This document shows positions 35,639 to 44,519 of a stretch of 64,000 bases of DNA, in pieces. Both the position numbers and the translations under genes were made by a program. The stretch is from Comamonas koreensis (GTDB lineage Bacteria > Pseudomonadota > Gammaproteobacteria > Burkholderiales > Burkholderiaceae_C): positions 166,576-230,575 of the forward strand of contig NZ_JAJNCT010000028.1 of NCBI RefSeq assembly GCF_021026195.1. The letters are read 5' to 3'. Below the pieces are notes generated by a model that had not been told where the DNA came from, did no database searches, and worked only from the letters and a program-made list of their open reading frames with translations. Each line of letters starts with the position of its first letter. Positions within the stretch are counted from its first letter, which is position 1.

Positions 35639-37188
35639 GCATCCCCCTGCGCATAGCGGGGCGGCACCACATAGCCGCCCTGGGCCTGCTCCCAGGCATG
35701 GGCAAAGGCAATCGTGGTGCGGTCTTCCAGATAAGGACCCACCACCTGGGCGCTGACCGGCAGGCCGTCATCGTCCAGCCCGACCGGGAAACTGGTCGCA
35801 GGCAGGCCTGGCAGCACCGGCAAGCCGGCCCAGTAAAACAGCTCGCGAAAGCCGATATGGCGCACCCCATCGGCATAGGCCACGGGGAAGCGGCGCTCCT
35901 CCTTGTGGCCTTGCTGCTGGTGCGCAAAGGCGGGCGTGGGCGCCACGGGGGTCAGCACCACGTCATAGTCCTTGAACAGCTGCTCCCACTGGTGGCTCAG
36001 CGCATGGCGGTGCTCGTTGTCCTGCAGCCAGGTGGCATGGGGCAGGCTGGGCGCGCGCAGCAAGGCGGCCTCGGCGCTGCGGTCGTCCGGTTCCAGCTCG
36101 GCCAGGCGCTGCTGCTGCGCTTCGGTCAGCGGTGCCCCATTGGCGACGGACGAGCCCAGCAGGCTGCGGTAGGTGCGGTGCTGCTCGCTCAGGTCAGGGC
36201 GCTGCGCGGGCGGCAGATCGCGCCACTGCGTGGTCTTCACGCCCTGGGCCTGCAAGGCGCTGACGACCCGCGCGATCACCAGCTGCTCGGACAGGCTCGC
36301 CTCCTGGCCCGGCCAGGCATCGAGCACCAGCACCCGAAAATCCTGCAGCCGCTGCTGGCGCGGCGCTGGCAGGCTCGCCTGCCAGCCCTTGGCCTGCAGC
36401 GGATCGAGGTTGAGCAGTTGCGCCAGCGCCAGCTCCAGGTCCAGCGCGCTGCGCGCCAGCGGCCCGGCCACCGACAGATCCCGCGCGGCAAAGCGCCCTT
36501 GCGGCGCGCCGGTGCCGCGCATCGAGATCAGCCCATAGCTGGTCTTGTGGCCAAACACGCCGTTGAAGTGGGCGGGAATGCGCACCGAGCCACCAATGTC
36601 CGTGCCCAGCTCCAGCGCCACAAAGCCCGCCGCCACGGCTGCCGCGCTGCCGCCGGATGAGCCACCGGGCGTGCGCTGCAGATCCCAGGGGTTGTTGCTG
36701 CTGCCGTACACCGCGTTGTAGCTTTGCAGATCGCTCAGCGCCAGCGGCACATTGCTCTTGCCGATGAGCACCGCGCCGGCCGCCCGCAACGCCGCCACCG
36801 CAGGCGCATCCTGCCGGGCGATATTGCTGCGGTAGTCCGGGTTGCCCACAGTGGTGGGCAGGCCCGCAACATCAAAGTTCTCCTTCACGGTGATCGGCAG
36901 GCCCAGCAGCGGCTTGCGCTCGCCCCGCTGCAAGGCTGCATCGGCCGCCTGGGCATCGCGCCGGGCTTGTTCGATCGCCCGCACGGGGATCGCATTGAGC
37001 GCGCCATCATGGCGCTCGATGCGGGCCAGCGCCTGCTCCAGCAGCTCCACTGCGCTGACGCGGCCATCGGCCAGCGCTTGCAGCTGCGCACGGGCGCTGG
37101 CAAAGGCCAGGCTGGCGGCAATGCTGGGCGCCGCCACAGCGTCGCCGCTCAGGGCGGTTTCGTTGGGAAAGTCGATGGTGGTCGTCAT
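35635..37188 (-). CDS. Amidase (amidase signature family)
   Basis: A 517-residue amidase with the Ser-cisSer-Lys triad: Lys102 in GLPITVKENFDVAG, the cis-Ser (177) in TPGGSSGGSAAAVAAG and the nucleophile Ser201 in TDIGGSVRIP. The family hydrolyses carboxamides to acid and ammonia, and some members act on aryl or sulfonyl amides. Its ATG overlaps the second binding protein's stop and its stop overlaps the DszC-like gene's start, so it is translationally coupled in the middle of the organosulfur operon. Confidence 0.93.
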   Translation of the reverse strand: MTTTIDFPNETALSGDAVAAPSIAASLAFASARAQLQALADGRVSAVELLEQALARIERHDGALNAIPVRAIEQARRDAQAADAALQRGERKPLLGLPITVKENFDVAGLPTTVGNPDYRSNIARQDAPAVAALRAAGAVLIGKSNVPLALSDLQSYNAVYGSSNNPWDLQRTPGGSSGGSAAAVAAGFVALELGTDIGGSVRIPAHFNGVFGHKTSYGLISMRGTGAPQGRFAARDLSVAGPLARSALDLELALAQLLNLDPLQAKGWQASLPAPRQQRLQDFRVLVLDAWPGQEASLSEQLVIARVVSALQAQGVKTTQWRDLPPAQRPDLSEQHRTYRSLLGSSVANGAPLTEAQQQRLAELEPDDRSAEAALLRAPSLPHATWLQDNEHRHALSHQWEQLFKDYDVVLTPVAPTPAFAHQQQGHKEERRFPVAYADGVRHIGFRELFYWAGLPVLPGLPATSFPVGLDDDGLPVSAQVVGPYLEDRTTIAFAHAWEQAQGGYVVPPRYAQGDA

Positions 37189-38774
37189 TTGCTAGCCTCC
37201 AGCCACAGGTCAGAAAAGTCTCCAGACGTCAGGTCAATGCTGTTGTTGAGCCCATGCACCCGCGTGCTGTGTACCCGCAGTGCAGAGGGCACGGTGGCGA
37301 TCGGGTAGACCGGCAGATCACGGCCCACGATCTGCTGGATCTCGCGGAACTGCGCGGCACGCTTGGCCTCCTCCACCTCGACAGCAGCCTGGCGGAACAG
37401 GTTGTCCACCTGCGGGTTGTTGTAGTGCGAGGCATTGATCCAGATCAGCGGGTTCCTGATGCCGTCGGACCAGTAGATGCGCTGCACACCCACCGATGGA
37501 TCAAACAAGCGGCCCAGGCCGTTGAGGTTCAGGTCAAACTCGCGCGCGGTATAGGCACGCTTGAGGAAGGTGGGCAGGTCGCCGTCGAGAATGTCCACCT
37601 TGATGCCGACGCGGTTCAGCGCCGAGCGCAGGTACTCAGCCGTCTGCTTGAACTGCGCGCCGGGGATGTAGGTGAGCTTGAGCGCAAAGCGCTGGCCATT
37701 GGCCTGGCGCGGGTAGCCAGCGCTGTCGAGCAGCTGGTTGGCGCGGGCCACATCAAAGCCGTAGTTGAACTGGCTGTCGTCGTAGTAGGCGCCCAGCACC
37801 TTGGGGACGGGCGAGTTCACCAGCTCGGCCTGCTTGTAGTAGACGTTGTTGACGATGAAGTTGCGGTCGACCGCATGGGCAATCGCATGGCGCACCTCGG
37901 GCTTGGCCAGCACCGGGTTCTCGACGTTGAACTCCAGGAACGACGCATTGTTCAAGAACGCGTCATAGCTGGCGTCGAGCTTGAGGTTGGGCTTTTGCAG
38001 CAAGCGGCCCAGGTCGGCCAAGGCCAGGTTCTGCGCCACATCGGCCTCGCCCGTTTCGATGGCCGCCGAGATCGCGGCCGGGTCACGCACAAAGCGGATC
38101 ACCACCCGGTCCACATGCGGCACACCCGGGCGCCAGTAATTGGGGTTGCGCTTGAGGATCACATGGCTGCCGCGCACCCACTGCTCAAAAATGAAGGGAC
38201 CCGTGCCCACTGGCGCATTGGCGTTGGGGCTGCCCAGCGGGTCGCCATCGCCATAGCGGTGCGCCGGCACAATGGGCAGCTCCGCCGACGACAGCGACTT
38301 GAGCAAAAACGGCGCGGGCTTGGACAGCACCAGCACCGCCGTGTGCGCATCGGGCGTATCGACCCGCTCCAGGTTCTGCAAGGTGATGCGGCCACGCGGG
38401 CCCAGCTTTTTCTGGGTCAGGAAGGAGTAGCGCACATCGGCCGAGCTGAAGTCGCGCCCATCATGGAACTTGACGCCCTCGCGCAGCTTGAAGCGGTACT
38501 GCAGACCATCGGGGCTGACCGTCCAGGACGTGGCCAGCAGCGGCTGGGGCTGGAACTTGGCGTCATAGCGCAGCAGGCCTTCGGTGATCTTGGCGCTGAC
38601 GTCGCGGTTGTCGGTCTTGGTATCGAGAAAGGACACCAGCGAGGTCGGCTCCTGCGCGACGACGGAGGTCACCGTGCCGCCCTTGACGGGCGTGGCGGGT
38701 GCCTGGGCATAGGCCGCGCCGAATGTGCTGGCGGTCAGCAGGCCCCAGGCCAGGTTTTTGTAGAGAGTTCGCAT
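37185..38774 (-). CDS. Peptide/nickel-type ABC transporter substrate-binding protein 2
   Basis: Family 5 binding protein of 529 residues with a Sec signal (MRTLYKNLAWGLLTASTFGAAYAQ region) and the same landmarks as the first binding protein: KITEGLLRYD, DGLQYRFKLREGVKFHDG and VGTGPFIFEQWVRGSHVILKRNPNYW. ATG at 38774 is preferred over an upstream TTG. It starts 126 bases after the SfnG-like gene and overlaps the amidase gene. Two binding proteins sharing one transporter would widen its substrate range. Confidence 0.92.
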   Translation of the reverse strand: MRTLYKNLAWGLLTASTFGAAYAQAPATPVKGGTVTSVVAQEPTSLVSFLDTKTDNRDVSAKITEGLLRYDAKFQPQPLLATSWTVSPDGLQYRFKLREGVKFHDGRDFSSADVRYSFLTQKKLGPRGRITLQNLERVDTPDAHTAVLVLSKPAPFLLKSLSSAELPIVPAHRYGDGDPLGSPNANAPVGTGPFIFEQWVRGSHVILKRNPNYWRPGVPHVDRVVIRFVRDPAAISAAIETGEADVAQNLALADLGRLLQKPNLKLDASYDAFLNNASFLEFNVENPVLAKPEVRHAIAHAVDRNFIVNNVYYKQAELVNSPVPKVLGAYYDDSQFNYGFDVARANQLLDSAGYPRQANGQRFALKLTYIPGAQFKQTAEYLRSALNRVGIKVDILDGDLPTFLKRAYTAREFDLNLNGLGRLFDPSVGVQRIYWSDGIRNPLIWINASHYNNPQVDNLFRQAAVEVEEAKRAAQFREIQQIVGRDLPVYPIATVPSALRVHSTRVHGLNNSIDLTSGDFSDLWLEASK

Positions 38775-38900
38775 GGGCAATGGTCCAGGAGAGAAGGCGC
38801 AGACAAGGCGCCGATAGCACGCAAAAAGCGCAAAGAAAAACGGGAGAGACGGAGAAAGTCTGTGGATAAAGCTGTGCGCAGTGCAGCGCAGGTGCTGTCG

Positions 38901-40085
38901 CTAGAAACGCAAGCCGGCCTGCTTCATCAGCGGCAGAATGCGGTCGCCAAAAAATTCCAGATCGGGCTTGAAGTCGAAAAAGCTCAGTTGCAGCCCATCG
39001 ATGCCGGCGCGCTTGAGCTGCACAAACTGCTCGACCACCTGCTCGGGCGTACCGATCACTTCGATATTTCCGCCGATGGCGCGGCGCTTGGGGGCATCAA
39101 GCGCCGTGCGGCCGCGCCAGGCATGGGCATCGCTCTTCAAGCTGCTGAAGCCGTCCGGGGTGCGCTGGTCCTGGTGGGCCACGATGGCATCGTGGTAGGC
39201 CCAGGTCTCGGCCTCGGTATCGCGACTGATGACCATCGGGTTGAGCAAGGTGCGCACGGTGCGGCCGGCATTGCGCGCCTCTTGTTTGACGCGGGCCGCA
39301 TGGGCGGGCAGCACCTCGATGGCGCGGGCAAAGTCGGAGGCGCCGGGGCTGGTGATAAAGACCAGGTCCGAGTGCCGGGCCGCAAAGGCAATGCCAGCGT
39401 CCGAGCCGGTGGCATTGACCAGCGCGGGCCGGCCAAAGCGCGGCTTGGGGCTGACAAAGCCGCCCCCCAGCTTCCACGGCGAGATGCCTTCGAACGAGTA
39501 GTTCTCGTCATAGGACCACAGGCGCTGCACCACCTCGATGAACTCCGAGGCCAGGTCATAGCGCCGGTCATGCTCGATCTGGTCCCAGCCAAACATCTTG
39601 TGCTCCACCTCGCGGTGGCCGGTGACGATATTGATGCCCCAGCGCCCGCCCGAGATATGGTCCAAGGTGGCACCCCACTTGGCCAGGTGCAGCGGGTGCA
39701 GCGGGCCGTAGAGCACATGGATGGTCGAGATCAGCATGATGCGCCGGGTGACCGAGGTCAGCGCCGCCGTGGTGGCAAACGAATCCAGCGCATCCCCATT
39801 GAACACCCCGCCATAGCCGCCCTTGGGCAGCCACTGCGACAGCGCAAACACCAGATCAAACCCGAGGCTCTCGGCCTTCAGCACCAGGTCCTTGTTGTAG
39901 TCAAAGCGCCAGTCGGTGCTGCGCGGCAGGGTCGAGGCACTCCAGCCCCCTGCCTGGATCGGCAGAAACAGGCCCAGCAGAATTGGCTGCGCAAAAGCCT
40001 GCGACAGGGGGCTGTCCGGAAAAGCCAGCGGCGAGGCGAATGTCTCTCGATCAGCGAGCGTATCCAGGGGTATTGCAGAGTTCAT
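38901..40085 (-). CDS. SfnG/RutA-like flavin-dependent monooxygenase (LLM class)
   Basis: A two-component FMNH2-dependent monooxygenase of the luciferase-like family, about 394 residues. The N-terminal TDWRFDYNKDLVLKAESLGFD resembles the dimethylsulfone monooxygenase SfnG, and the central GGRWGINIVTGHREVEHKMFGW resembles RutA/SfnG. Such enzymes break C-S, C-N or C-Cl bonds; SfnG converts dimethylsulfone to methanesulfinate. It is the first gene of the minus-strand operon and is transcribed divergently from the ABC permease gene. The ATG at 40085 is chosen; a TTG at 40106 would add seven residues. No flavin reductase is recognisable in the window, so FMNH2 would be supplied from elsewhere. Confidence 0.87.
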   Translation of the reverse strand: MNSAIPLDTLADRETFASPLAFPDSPLSQAFAQPILLGLFLPIQAGGWSASTLPRSTDWRFDYNKDLVLKAESLGFDLVFALSQWLPKGGYGGVFNGDALDSFATTAALTSVTRRIMLISTIHVLYGPLHPLHLAKWGATLDHISGGRWGINIVTGHREVEHKMFGWDQIEHDRRYDLASEFIEVVQRLWSYDENYSFEGISPWKLGGGFVSPKPRFGRPALVNATGSDAGIAFAARHSDLVFITSPGASDFARAIEVLPAHAARVKQEARNAGRTVRTLLNPMVISRDTEAETWAYHDAIVAHQDQRTPDGFSSLKSDAHAWRGRTALDAPKRRAIGGNIEVIGTPEQVVEQFVQLKRAGIDGLQLSFFDFKPDLEFFGDRILPLMKQAGLRF

Positions 40086-40496
40086 GGAGCGGCCAAGGGT
40101 TTTCAATACAAAGGATGGGTAAGCGGTCTAGAGATAAACCGGTTATTTCAGCATCCGCATTGGCTTGAATAATCCCATGAATCACCGCCCTACTCTTGCG
40201 CCGATTTTGCATTTGCATATTTAAAAATCAGCCATCGGTGATGGCATGCCAATCCCAATGCCAGCACAGCACCAGAGCTTATAGCTTGCAGGCATGTGCA
40301 ACCAAGCAAACAATATATGCGGTTTTGGCTGCACATCCGCTCAAAAAACTTTGGTGAGCGGCCACCAACCGATAAAAATCAGATACCGATATTTGTTATT
40401 TAATTTGCGCCTTTTGATATATGAAATGGCATGCTGCAAATAACAGAGATAAGGCAGTAACGCTCCTATCATGCACAGGGTCACCCGCTATCCATA
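40086..40496. promoter_or_regulatory. Divergent AT-rich control region of the organosulfur locus
   Basis: This 411-base region separates the two divergent operons and is much more AT-rich than its flanks. It holds a perfect 6-bp palindrome GCCATC-GGT-GATGGC at 40231-40245 and several A/T tracts. No regulator gene lies in the locus, so control by a global regulator such as a CysB-type protein is possible but not shown. Confidence 0.6.
40393..40421 (+). promoter_or_regulatory. Candidate sigma-70 promoter of the ABC permease operon
   Basis: TTGTTA and GATATA are separated by 17 bases, about 75 bases upstream of the first permease ATG. Confidence 0.35.
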
Positions 40497-41489
40497 ATGC
40501 GCATGAATACCACCCCACGTTTATTACGCTCGCTCTGGTTCAATGCCAAATACGCAGTGCCCACGGTGCTGGGCGTAGCGATCTTGAACTTTCTGCTGCT
40601 GCAGCTCACGCCCGGTGATGCGGCCGATGTGATGGCCGGCGAATCCGGCGCGGCCACGGCCGAGACCCTGGCGGCGCTGCGCTCGCGCTTTGGGCTGGAT
40701 CTGAGCGTGCTGGAGCAGCTGCAGGCCTACCTGGGCAACCTGGCGCATTTCAGCCTGGGCTTCTCCCCGCGCTACAACATGCCGGTGATGGAGCTGATCG
40801 GCCAGCGCCTGCCCAGCACCTTGCTGCTGATGGGCCTGGCGCTGGCGATTGCCCTGAGCCTGGGCATTGCGCTGGGCACGGCGATGGCCTACTTTGCCGG
40901 CCGCCTGCCGGACCGCCTGCTGTCCGTGCTGTCGCTGCTGTTCTATTCGGTGCCCGGCTTCTGGACCGGGCTGATGCTGATCGTGCTGTTCTCGGTCAAG
41001 CTCGGCTGGCTGCCCAGTGGTGGCTCGGCCAGCATTGGCTCCGAGCTGAGCGGCCTGGCCGCCGTGCTCGACCAGCTGCGCTACATGGTGCTGCCGGCCA
41101 CGTCGCTCGCGCTCTTCTATGTGGCGATCTATGCCCGCCTCACCCGCGCGGCGATGCTGGAGGTGCAGTCGCAGGACTTTGTGCGCACCGCCGCCGCCAA
41201 AGGCCTCTCGCCCTGGCGCATCACCCTGCGCCATGTGCTGCGCAATGCGCTGCTGCCAGTCACCACGATGGCCGGCATGCACCTGGGCGGCATGCTCGGC
41301 GGCGCGGTCGTGGTCGAGACCGTCTACAGCTGGCCCGGCCTGGGGCGCCTGGCCTTTGAGGCCGTGCTGAGCCGCGATTTCAGCGTGCTGATGGGCGTGC
41401 TCTTTCTCTCTTCCCTGCTGGTGATCGCCGCCAATGTGCTGGTCGATCTGCTGCATGCCTGGCTGGATCCCCGAATCGAGGTGCGCTGA
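40497..41489 (+). CDS. Dipeptide/nickel-type ABC transporter permease (DppB-like)
   Basis: First permease of a family 5 importer, about 330 residues. It shows an N-terminal helix (PTVLGVAILNFLLLQLTPGD with the family LxPGD motif), the GIALGTAMAYFAGRLPDRLLS segment, and the EAA loop (RTAAAKGLSPWRITLRHVLRNALLP). A second in-frame ATG at 40503 is an alternative start. The stop overlaps the next permease start (TGATG). It is the first gene of the plus-strand operon. Confidence 0.93.
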   Translation: MRMNTTPRLLRSLWFNAKYAVPTVLGVAILNFLLLQLTPGDAADVMAGESGAATAETLAALRSRFGLDLSVLEQLQAYLGNLAHFSLGFSPRYNMPVMELIGQRLPSTLLLMGLALAIALSLGIALGTAMAYFAGRLPDRLLSVLSLLFYSVPGFWTGLMLIVLFSVKLGWLPSGGSASIGSELSGLAAVLDQLRYMVLPATSLALFYVAIYARLTRAAMLEVQSQDFVRTAAAKGLSPWRITLRHVLRNALLPVTTMAGMHLGGMLGGAVVVETVYSWPGLGRLAFEAVLSRDFSVLMGVLFLSSLLVIAANVLVDLLHAWLDPRIEVR

Positions 41490-42514
41490 TGTCTTTGTCT
41501 TCCTCTTCCCAAGCGCTGCCGATTCCCCCGGCCGCCGCCCATCCGCTGGCTGCCGCGCAAGCGGCCCACAGCAGCACCAGCAGCGCCGAGCCCGATGCTG
41601 CGCCCTGGCCCAATCTGCATGCGCCCGATGCGGTGCGCACCAGCACCAGTGCCGCCAACGCCGGCAGTGGCAGCCAGGGCTACCGCGCGCTGCGCGTCTT
41701 TCTGCGCAACCCCACGGCCATGCTGGGCTGCAGCTTTTTGCTGGCCGTGCTGCTGCTGGCGGTGACGGCGCCCTGGCTCTTTCCCGGTGACCCGCTGGAC
41801 ATGGTGGCCCAGCCCTTTCTCTGGCCCGGCCAGGATGCCGCCTACCTGCTGGGTACCGATTCGATGGGCCGCGATGTGGCCGCCGGCATTGCGCACGGCG
41901 CGCGCGTGTCGCTGCTGGTGGGCGTGTCCGCCACCTTGATCGGGCTGAGCCTGGGCATTGGCATTGGCGCCGTCAGCGGCTACTTTGGTGGCTGGGTTGA
42001 TGACCTGCTGCAGCGCGTGGTGGTGCTGTTCCAGACGATACCCAGCTTTATCTTGCTGGTGGTGCTGGTGGCGATTGCCCAGCCGGCAATCAGCACCATC
42101 GTCGTGGCCATTGGCCTGGTGACCTGGCCCACGGTGGCGCGCCTGGTGCGGGCCGAGTTCCGCGCGCTGCGCCACAAGGAGTTTGTGCTGGCCGCCCGCG
42201 CGCTGGGCTACTCGCACAGCCGCATCATCCTGCGCGAGATGCTGCCCAATGCGCTGCCGCCCATCATCGTCACCTCGTCGGTCATGGTGGCCTCGGCCAT
42301 CCTGCTGGAATCGGCGCTGTCCTTCATGGGCATGGGCGACCCGAACGTGGTCAGCTGGGGCAGCATGATCGGCATGGGCCGTGACCTGCTGCGCACCGCC
42401 TGGTACCTGACGGCCGCACCGGGCCTGGCCATCGTGTTTGCCGTGCTGGCCTTTAACCTGATTGGCGATGGCTTGAACGATGCCCTCAACCCCCGTCTGT
42501 CGCAGGAGCGCTGA
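41489..42514 (+). CDS. Dipeptide/nickel-type ABC transporter permease (DppC-like)
   Basis: Second permease, 341 residues. The first ~60 residues are an Ala/Ser-rich low-complexity cytoplasmic extension longer than usual for DppC. The permease core follows with LGTDSMGRDVAAGIAHGARVSLLVG and the EAA loop (AARALGYSHSRIILREMLPNALPP). It is coupled to both neighbours: it overlaps the DppB-like stop, and the ATPase gene begins at the base after its stop. Confidence 0.93.
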   Translation: MSLSSSSQALPIPPAAAHPLAAAQAAHSSTSSAEPDAAPWPNLHAPDAVRTSTSAANAGSGSQGYRALRVFLRNPTAMLGCSFLLAVLLLAVTAPWLFPGDPLDMVAQPFLWPGQDAAYLLGTDSMGRDVAAGIAHGARVSLLVGVSATLIGLSLGIGIGAVSGYFGGWVDDLLQRVVVLFQTIPSFILLVVLVAIAQPAISTIVVAIGLVTWPTVARLVRAEFRALRHKEFVLAARALGYSHSRIILREMLPNALPPIIVTSSVMVASAILLESALSFMGMGDPNVVSWGSMIGMGRDLLRTAWYLTAAPGLAIVFAVLAFNLIGDGLNDALNPRLSQER

Positions 42515-43510
42515 ATGTCCGAAACCTCTTTGTTGGATGTGCGCGGCCTGAGCATCCGTTTTCCGCAACTCGATCCGGTGCGTGGGCTGAGCTTCAGCGT
42601 GCAGGCGGGCGAGACCTTGGCCATCGTCGGCGAATCGGGCTCGGGCAAATCACTCACCGCGCTTGCGCTGATGCGCCTGCTGCCGCGCGCGGCCCGCATT
42701 GCGCAGGGCGAGATCCGCTTCAACGGCCAGGACCTGCTGGCGCTCGATGAGCGCGCGATGCGCCAGCTGCGCGGGCGCGAGATCGGCATGATCTTCCAGG
42801 AGCCGATGACCTCGCTGAACCCGGTCTACACCATCGGTTGGCAGATTGCCGAGGTGCTGCGCCAGCACGAGGGCTTGAGCGCCAAGGCCGCACGGCTGCG
42901 CGCCATCGAGCTGCTCGATACCGTGCGCATCCCCGATCCGCAGCGCCGGGTCGATGACTTTCCGCACCAGCTCTCGGGCGGAATGCGCCAGCGCGTGATG
43001 ATTGCGATGGCGATTGCCTGCCGCCCGCGCCTGCTGATCGCCGACGAGCCCACCACCGCGCTGGATGTGACCATCCAGGCCCAGGTGCTGGACCTGCTCG
43101 ACCGGCTGCGCAAGGAGCTGTCGATGGGCCTGATCCTGATCACCCACGACCTGGGCGTGGTGTCCCAATGGGCCGACCGCGTGGTGGTGATGTATGCCGG
43201 CCGCGAGGTGGAGCAGGCCCGCCCCGGCCCGCTGTTTGACGAGCCCCTGCACCCCTACACCCAGGGCCTGCTGGCGGCATCGCCCCGGCTGCAGCCCGGC
43301 GCGCACTACCTCGATGGCCCGCTGACCGAGATTCGCGGCAGCATCACCTCGGCCATCGGCCAGGCCGGTTGCGCCTTTGCGCCGCGCTGCCCGCGCGCCC
43401 AGGCCTATTGCCACAGCGTTGTGCCGCCACTGCAAGCAGCAGGCCCGCAACGCCTCAGTGCCTGCCCCATCACCCTGCCTGCGTCTGCACGCAGCGCCCA
43501 CCTTGCCTAG
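42515..43510 (+). CDS. ABC transporter ATP-binding protein (DppD-like)
   Basis: First ATPase of the importer, 331 residues. It contains Walker A GESGSGKS, the signature QLSGGMRQRVMIAMAIA, Walker B LLIADEPTTALD and the C-terminal oligopeptide-transporter extension with the Cys-rich FAPRCPRAQAYC motif of DppD/OppD proteins. It is contiguous with the permease gene upstream and 7 bases from the second ATPase gene. Confidence 0.93.
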   Translation: MSETSLLDVRGLSIRFPQLDPVRGLSFSVQAGETLAIVGESGSGKSLTALALMRLLPRAARIAQGEIRFNGQDLLALDERAMRQLRGREIGMIFQEPMTSLNPVYTIGWQIAEVLRQHEGLSAKAARLRAIELLDTVRIPDPQRRVDDFPHQLSGGMRQRVMIAMAIACRPRLLIADEPTTALDVTIQAQVLDLLDRLRKELSMGLILITHDLGVVSQWADRVVVMYAGREVEQARPGPLFDEPLHPYTQGLLAASPRLQPGAHYLDGPLTEIRGSITSAIGQAGCAFAPRCPRAQAYCHSVVPPLQAAGPQRLSACPITLPASARSAHLA

Positions 43511-43517
43511 GACTGCC

Positions 43518-44501
43518 ATGAGCCTGCTGACTGTCAGCGATCTTCAGACCCATTTCAAACTGCCCAAGGGCGTGCTGCGCGCCGTCGATGGGGTGTCGTT
43601 CAGCATTGCCAAGGGCGAGACCGTCGGCCTGGTCGGCGAATCGGGCTGCGGCAAATCCACCCTGGGCCGCAGCCTGCTGCGGCTGGAGACACCGACGGCC
43701 GGCCAGGTGGCGCTGGACGGCGAGGACATTCTGCCCTTGCAAGGCGCGCGCTTGCGCAGCCTGCGCAAGCGCATGCAGATGATCTTTCAGGACCCGTTTG
43801 CCTCGCTCAACCCGCGCCACAGCATCGGCAGCATTTTGGAGACGCCGCTGCAGGTGCATGGCCTGGGCGACCGCACCCAGCGCCGCCGCCAGGTGGAGCG
43901 CCTGCTCGACCGCGTGGGCCTGCCGCGCAGTGCGCTGGGCCGTTACCCGCATGAGTTTTCGGGCGGCCAGCGCCAGCGCCTGGGCATTGCCCGCGCGCTG
44001 ATGCTGCAGCCCGACTTGGTGGTCTGCGACGAGCCGGTCTCGGCGCTGGACCTGTCGATCCAGGCGCAGATCCTGAACCTGCTGGTCGAGATGAAGCGCG
44101 AGTTCGGCCTGTCCTATTTGTTCATCTCGCATGACCTGTCGGTCGTGCAGTACTTTGCCGACCGGGTGCTGGTGATGTACCTGGGCCGCATCGTCGAGAG
44201 TGCCGACCGCCGCAGCTTGTGGAGCGCTCCGCGCCACCCCTACACCCAGGCGCTGCTCGATGCGGTACCGGACCCGAGCCGGCACCGCCAGGCTGCCCCC
44301 TTGGGCGGCGACCTGCCCAGCCCGCAGAACCTGCCCAGTGGCTGCCGCTTTCATCCGCGCTGCCCGCGCGCCACCGCGCTGTGCACCACGCAGGAGCCGC
44401 TGCTCAGCGACAGCGGCAACGGCCACCTGGTGGCCTGCCACCATCCGCAGCTGCCACAGACCGCTGGCACGCAGACCTCCGTCATTTCTTTTGTCCACTA
44501 A
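43518..44501 (+). CDS. ABC transporter ATP-binding protein (DppF-like)
   Basis: Second ATPase of the importer, 327 residues. It contains Walker A GESGCGKST, signature EFSGGQRQRLGIARAL, Walker B DLVVCDEPVSALD, and the C-terminal PSGCRFHPRCPRATALC motif of OppF/DppF. The ATG at 43518 begins MSLLTVSDLQTHF; the longer frame from 43377 overlaps the previous gene and is not the start. Confidence 0.93.
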   Translation: MSLLTVSDLQTHFKLPKGVLRAVDGVSFSIAKGETVGLVGESGCGKSTLGRSLLRLETPTAGQVALDGEDILPLQGARLRSLRKRMQMIFQDPFASLNPRHSIGSILETPLQVHGLGDRTQRRRQVERLLDRVGLPRSALGRYPHEFSGGQRQRLGIARALMLQPDLVVCDEPVSALDLSIQAQILNLLVEMKREFGLSYLFISHDLSVVQYFADRVLVMYLGRIVESADRRSLWSAPRHPYTQALLDAVPDPSRHRQAAPLGGDLPSPQNLPSGCRFHPRCPRATALCTTQEPLLSDSGNGHLVACHHPQLPQTAGTQTSVISFVH

Positions 44502-44519
44502 CCCTTTTGCTTTGTTCAC

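Noticed and set aside
37254..40172. 972-codon plus-strand frame opposite the SfnG-like and binding-protein genes
   Set aside because: It crosses two well-supported genes and has no recognisable domain.
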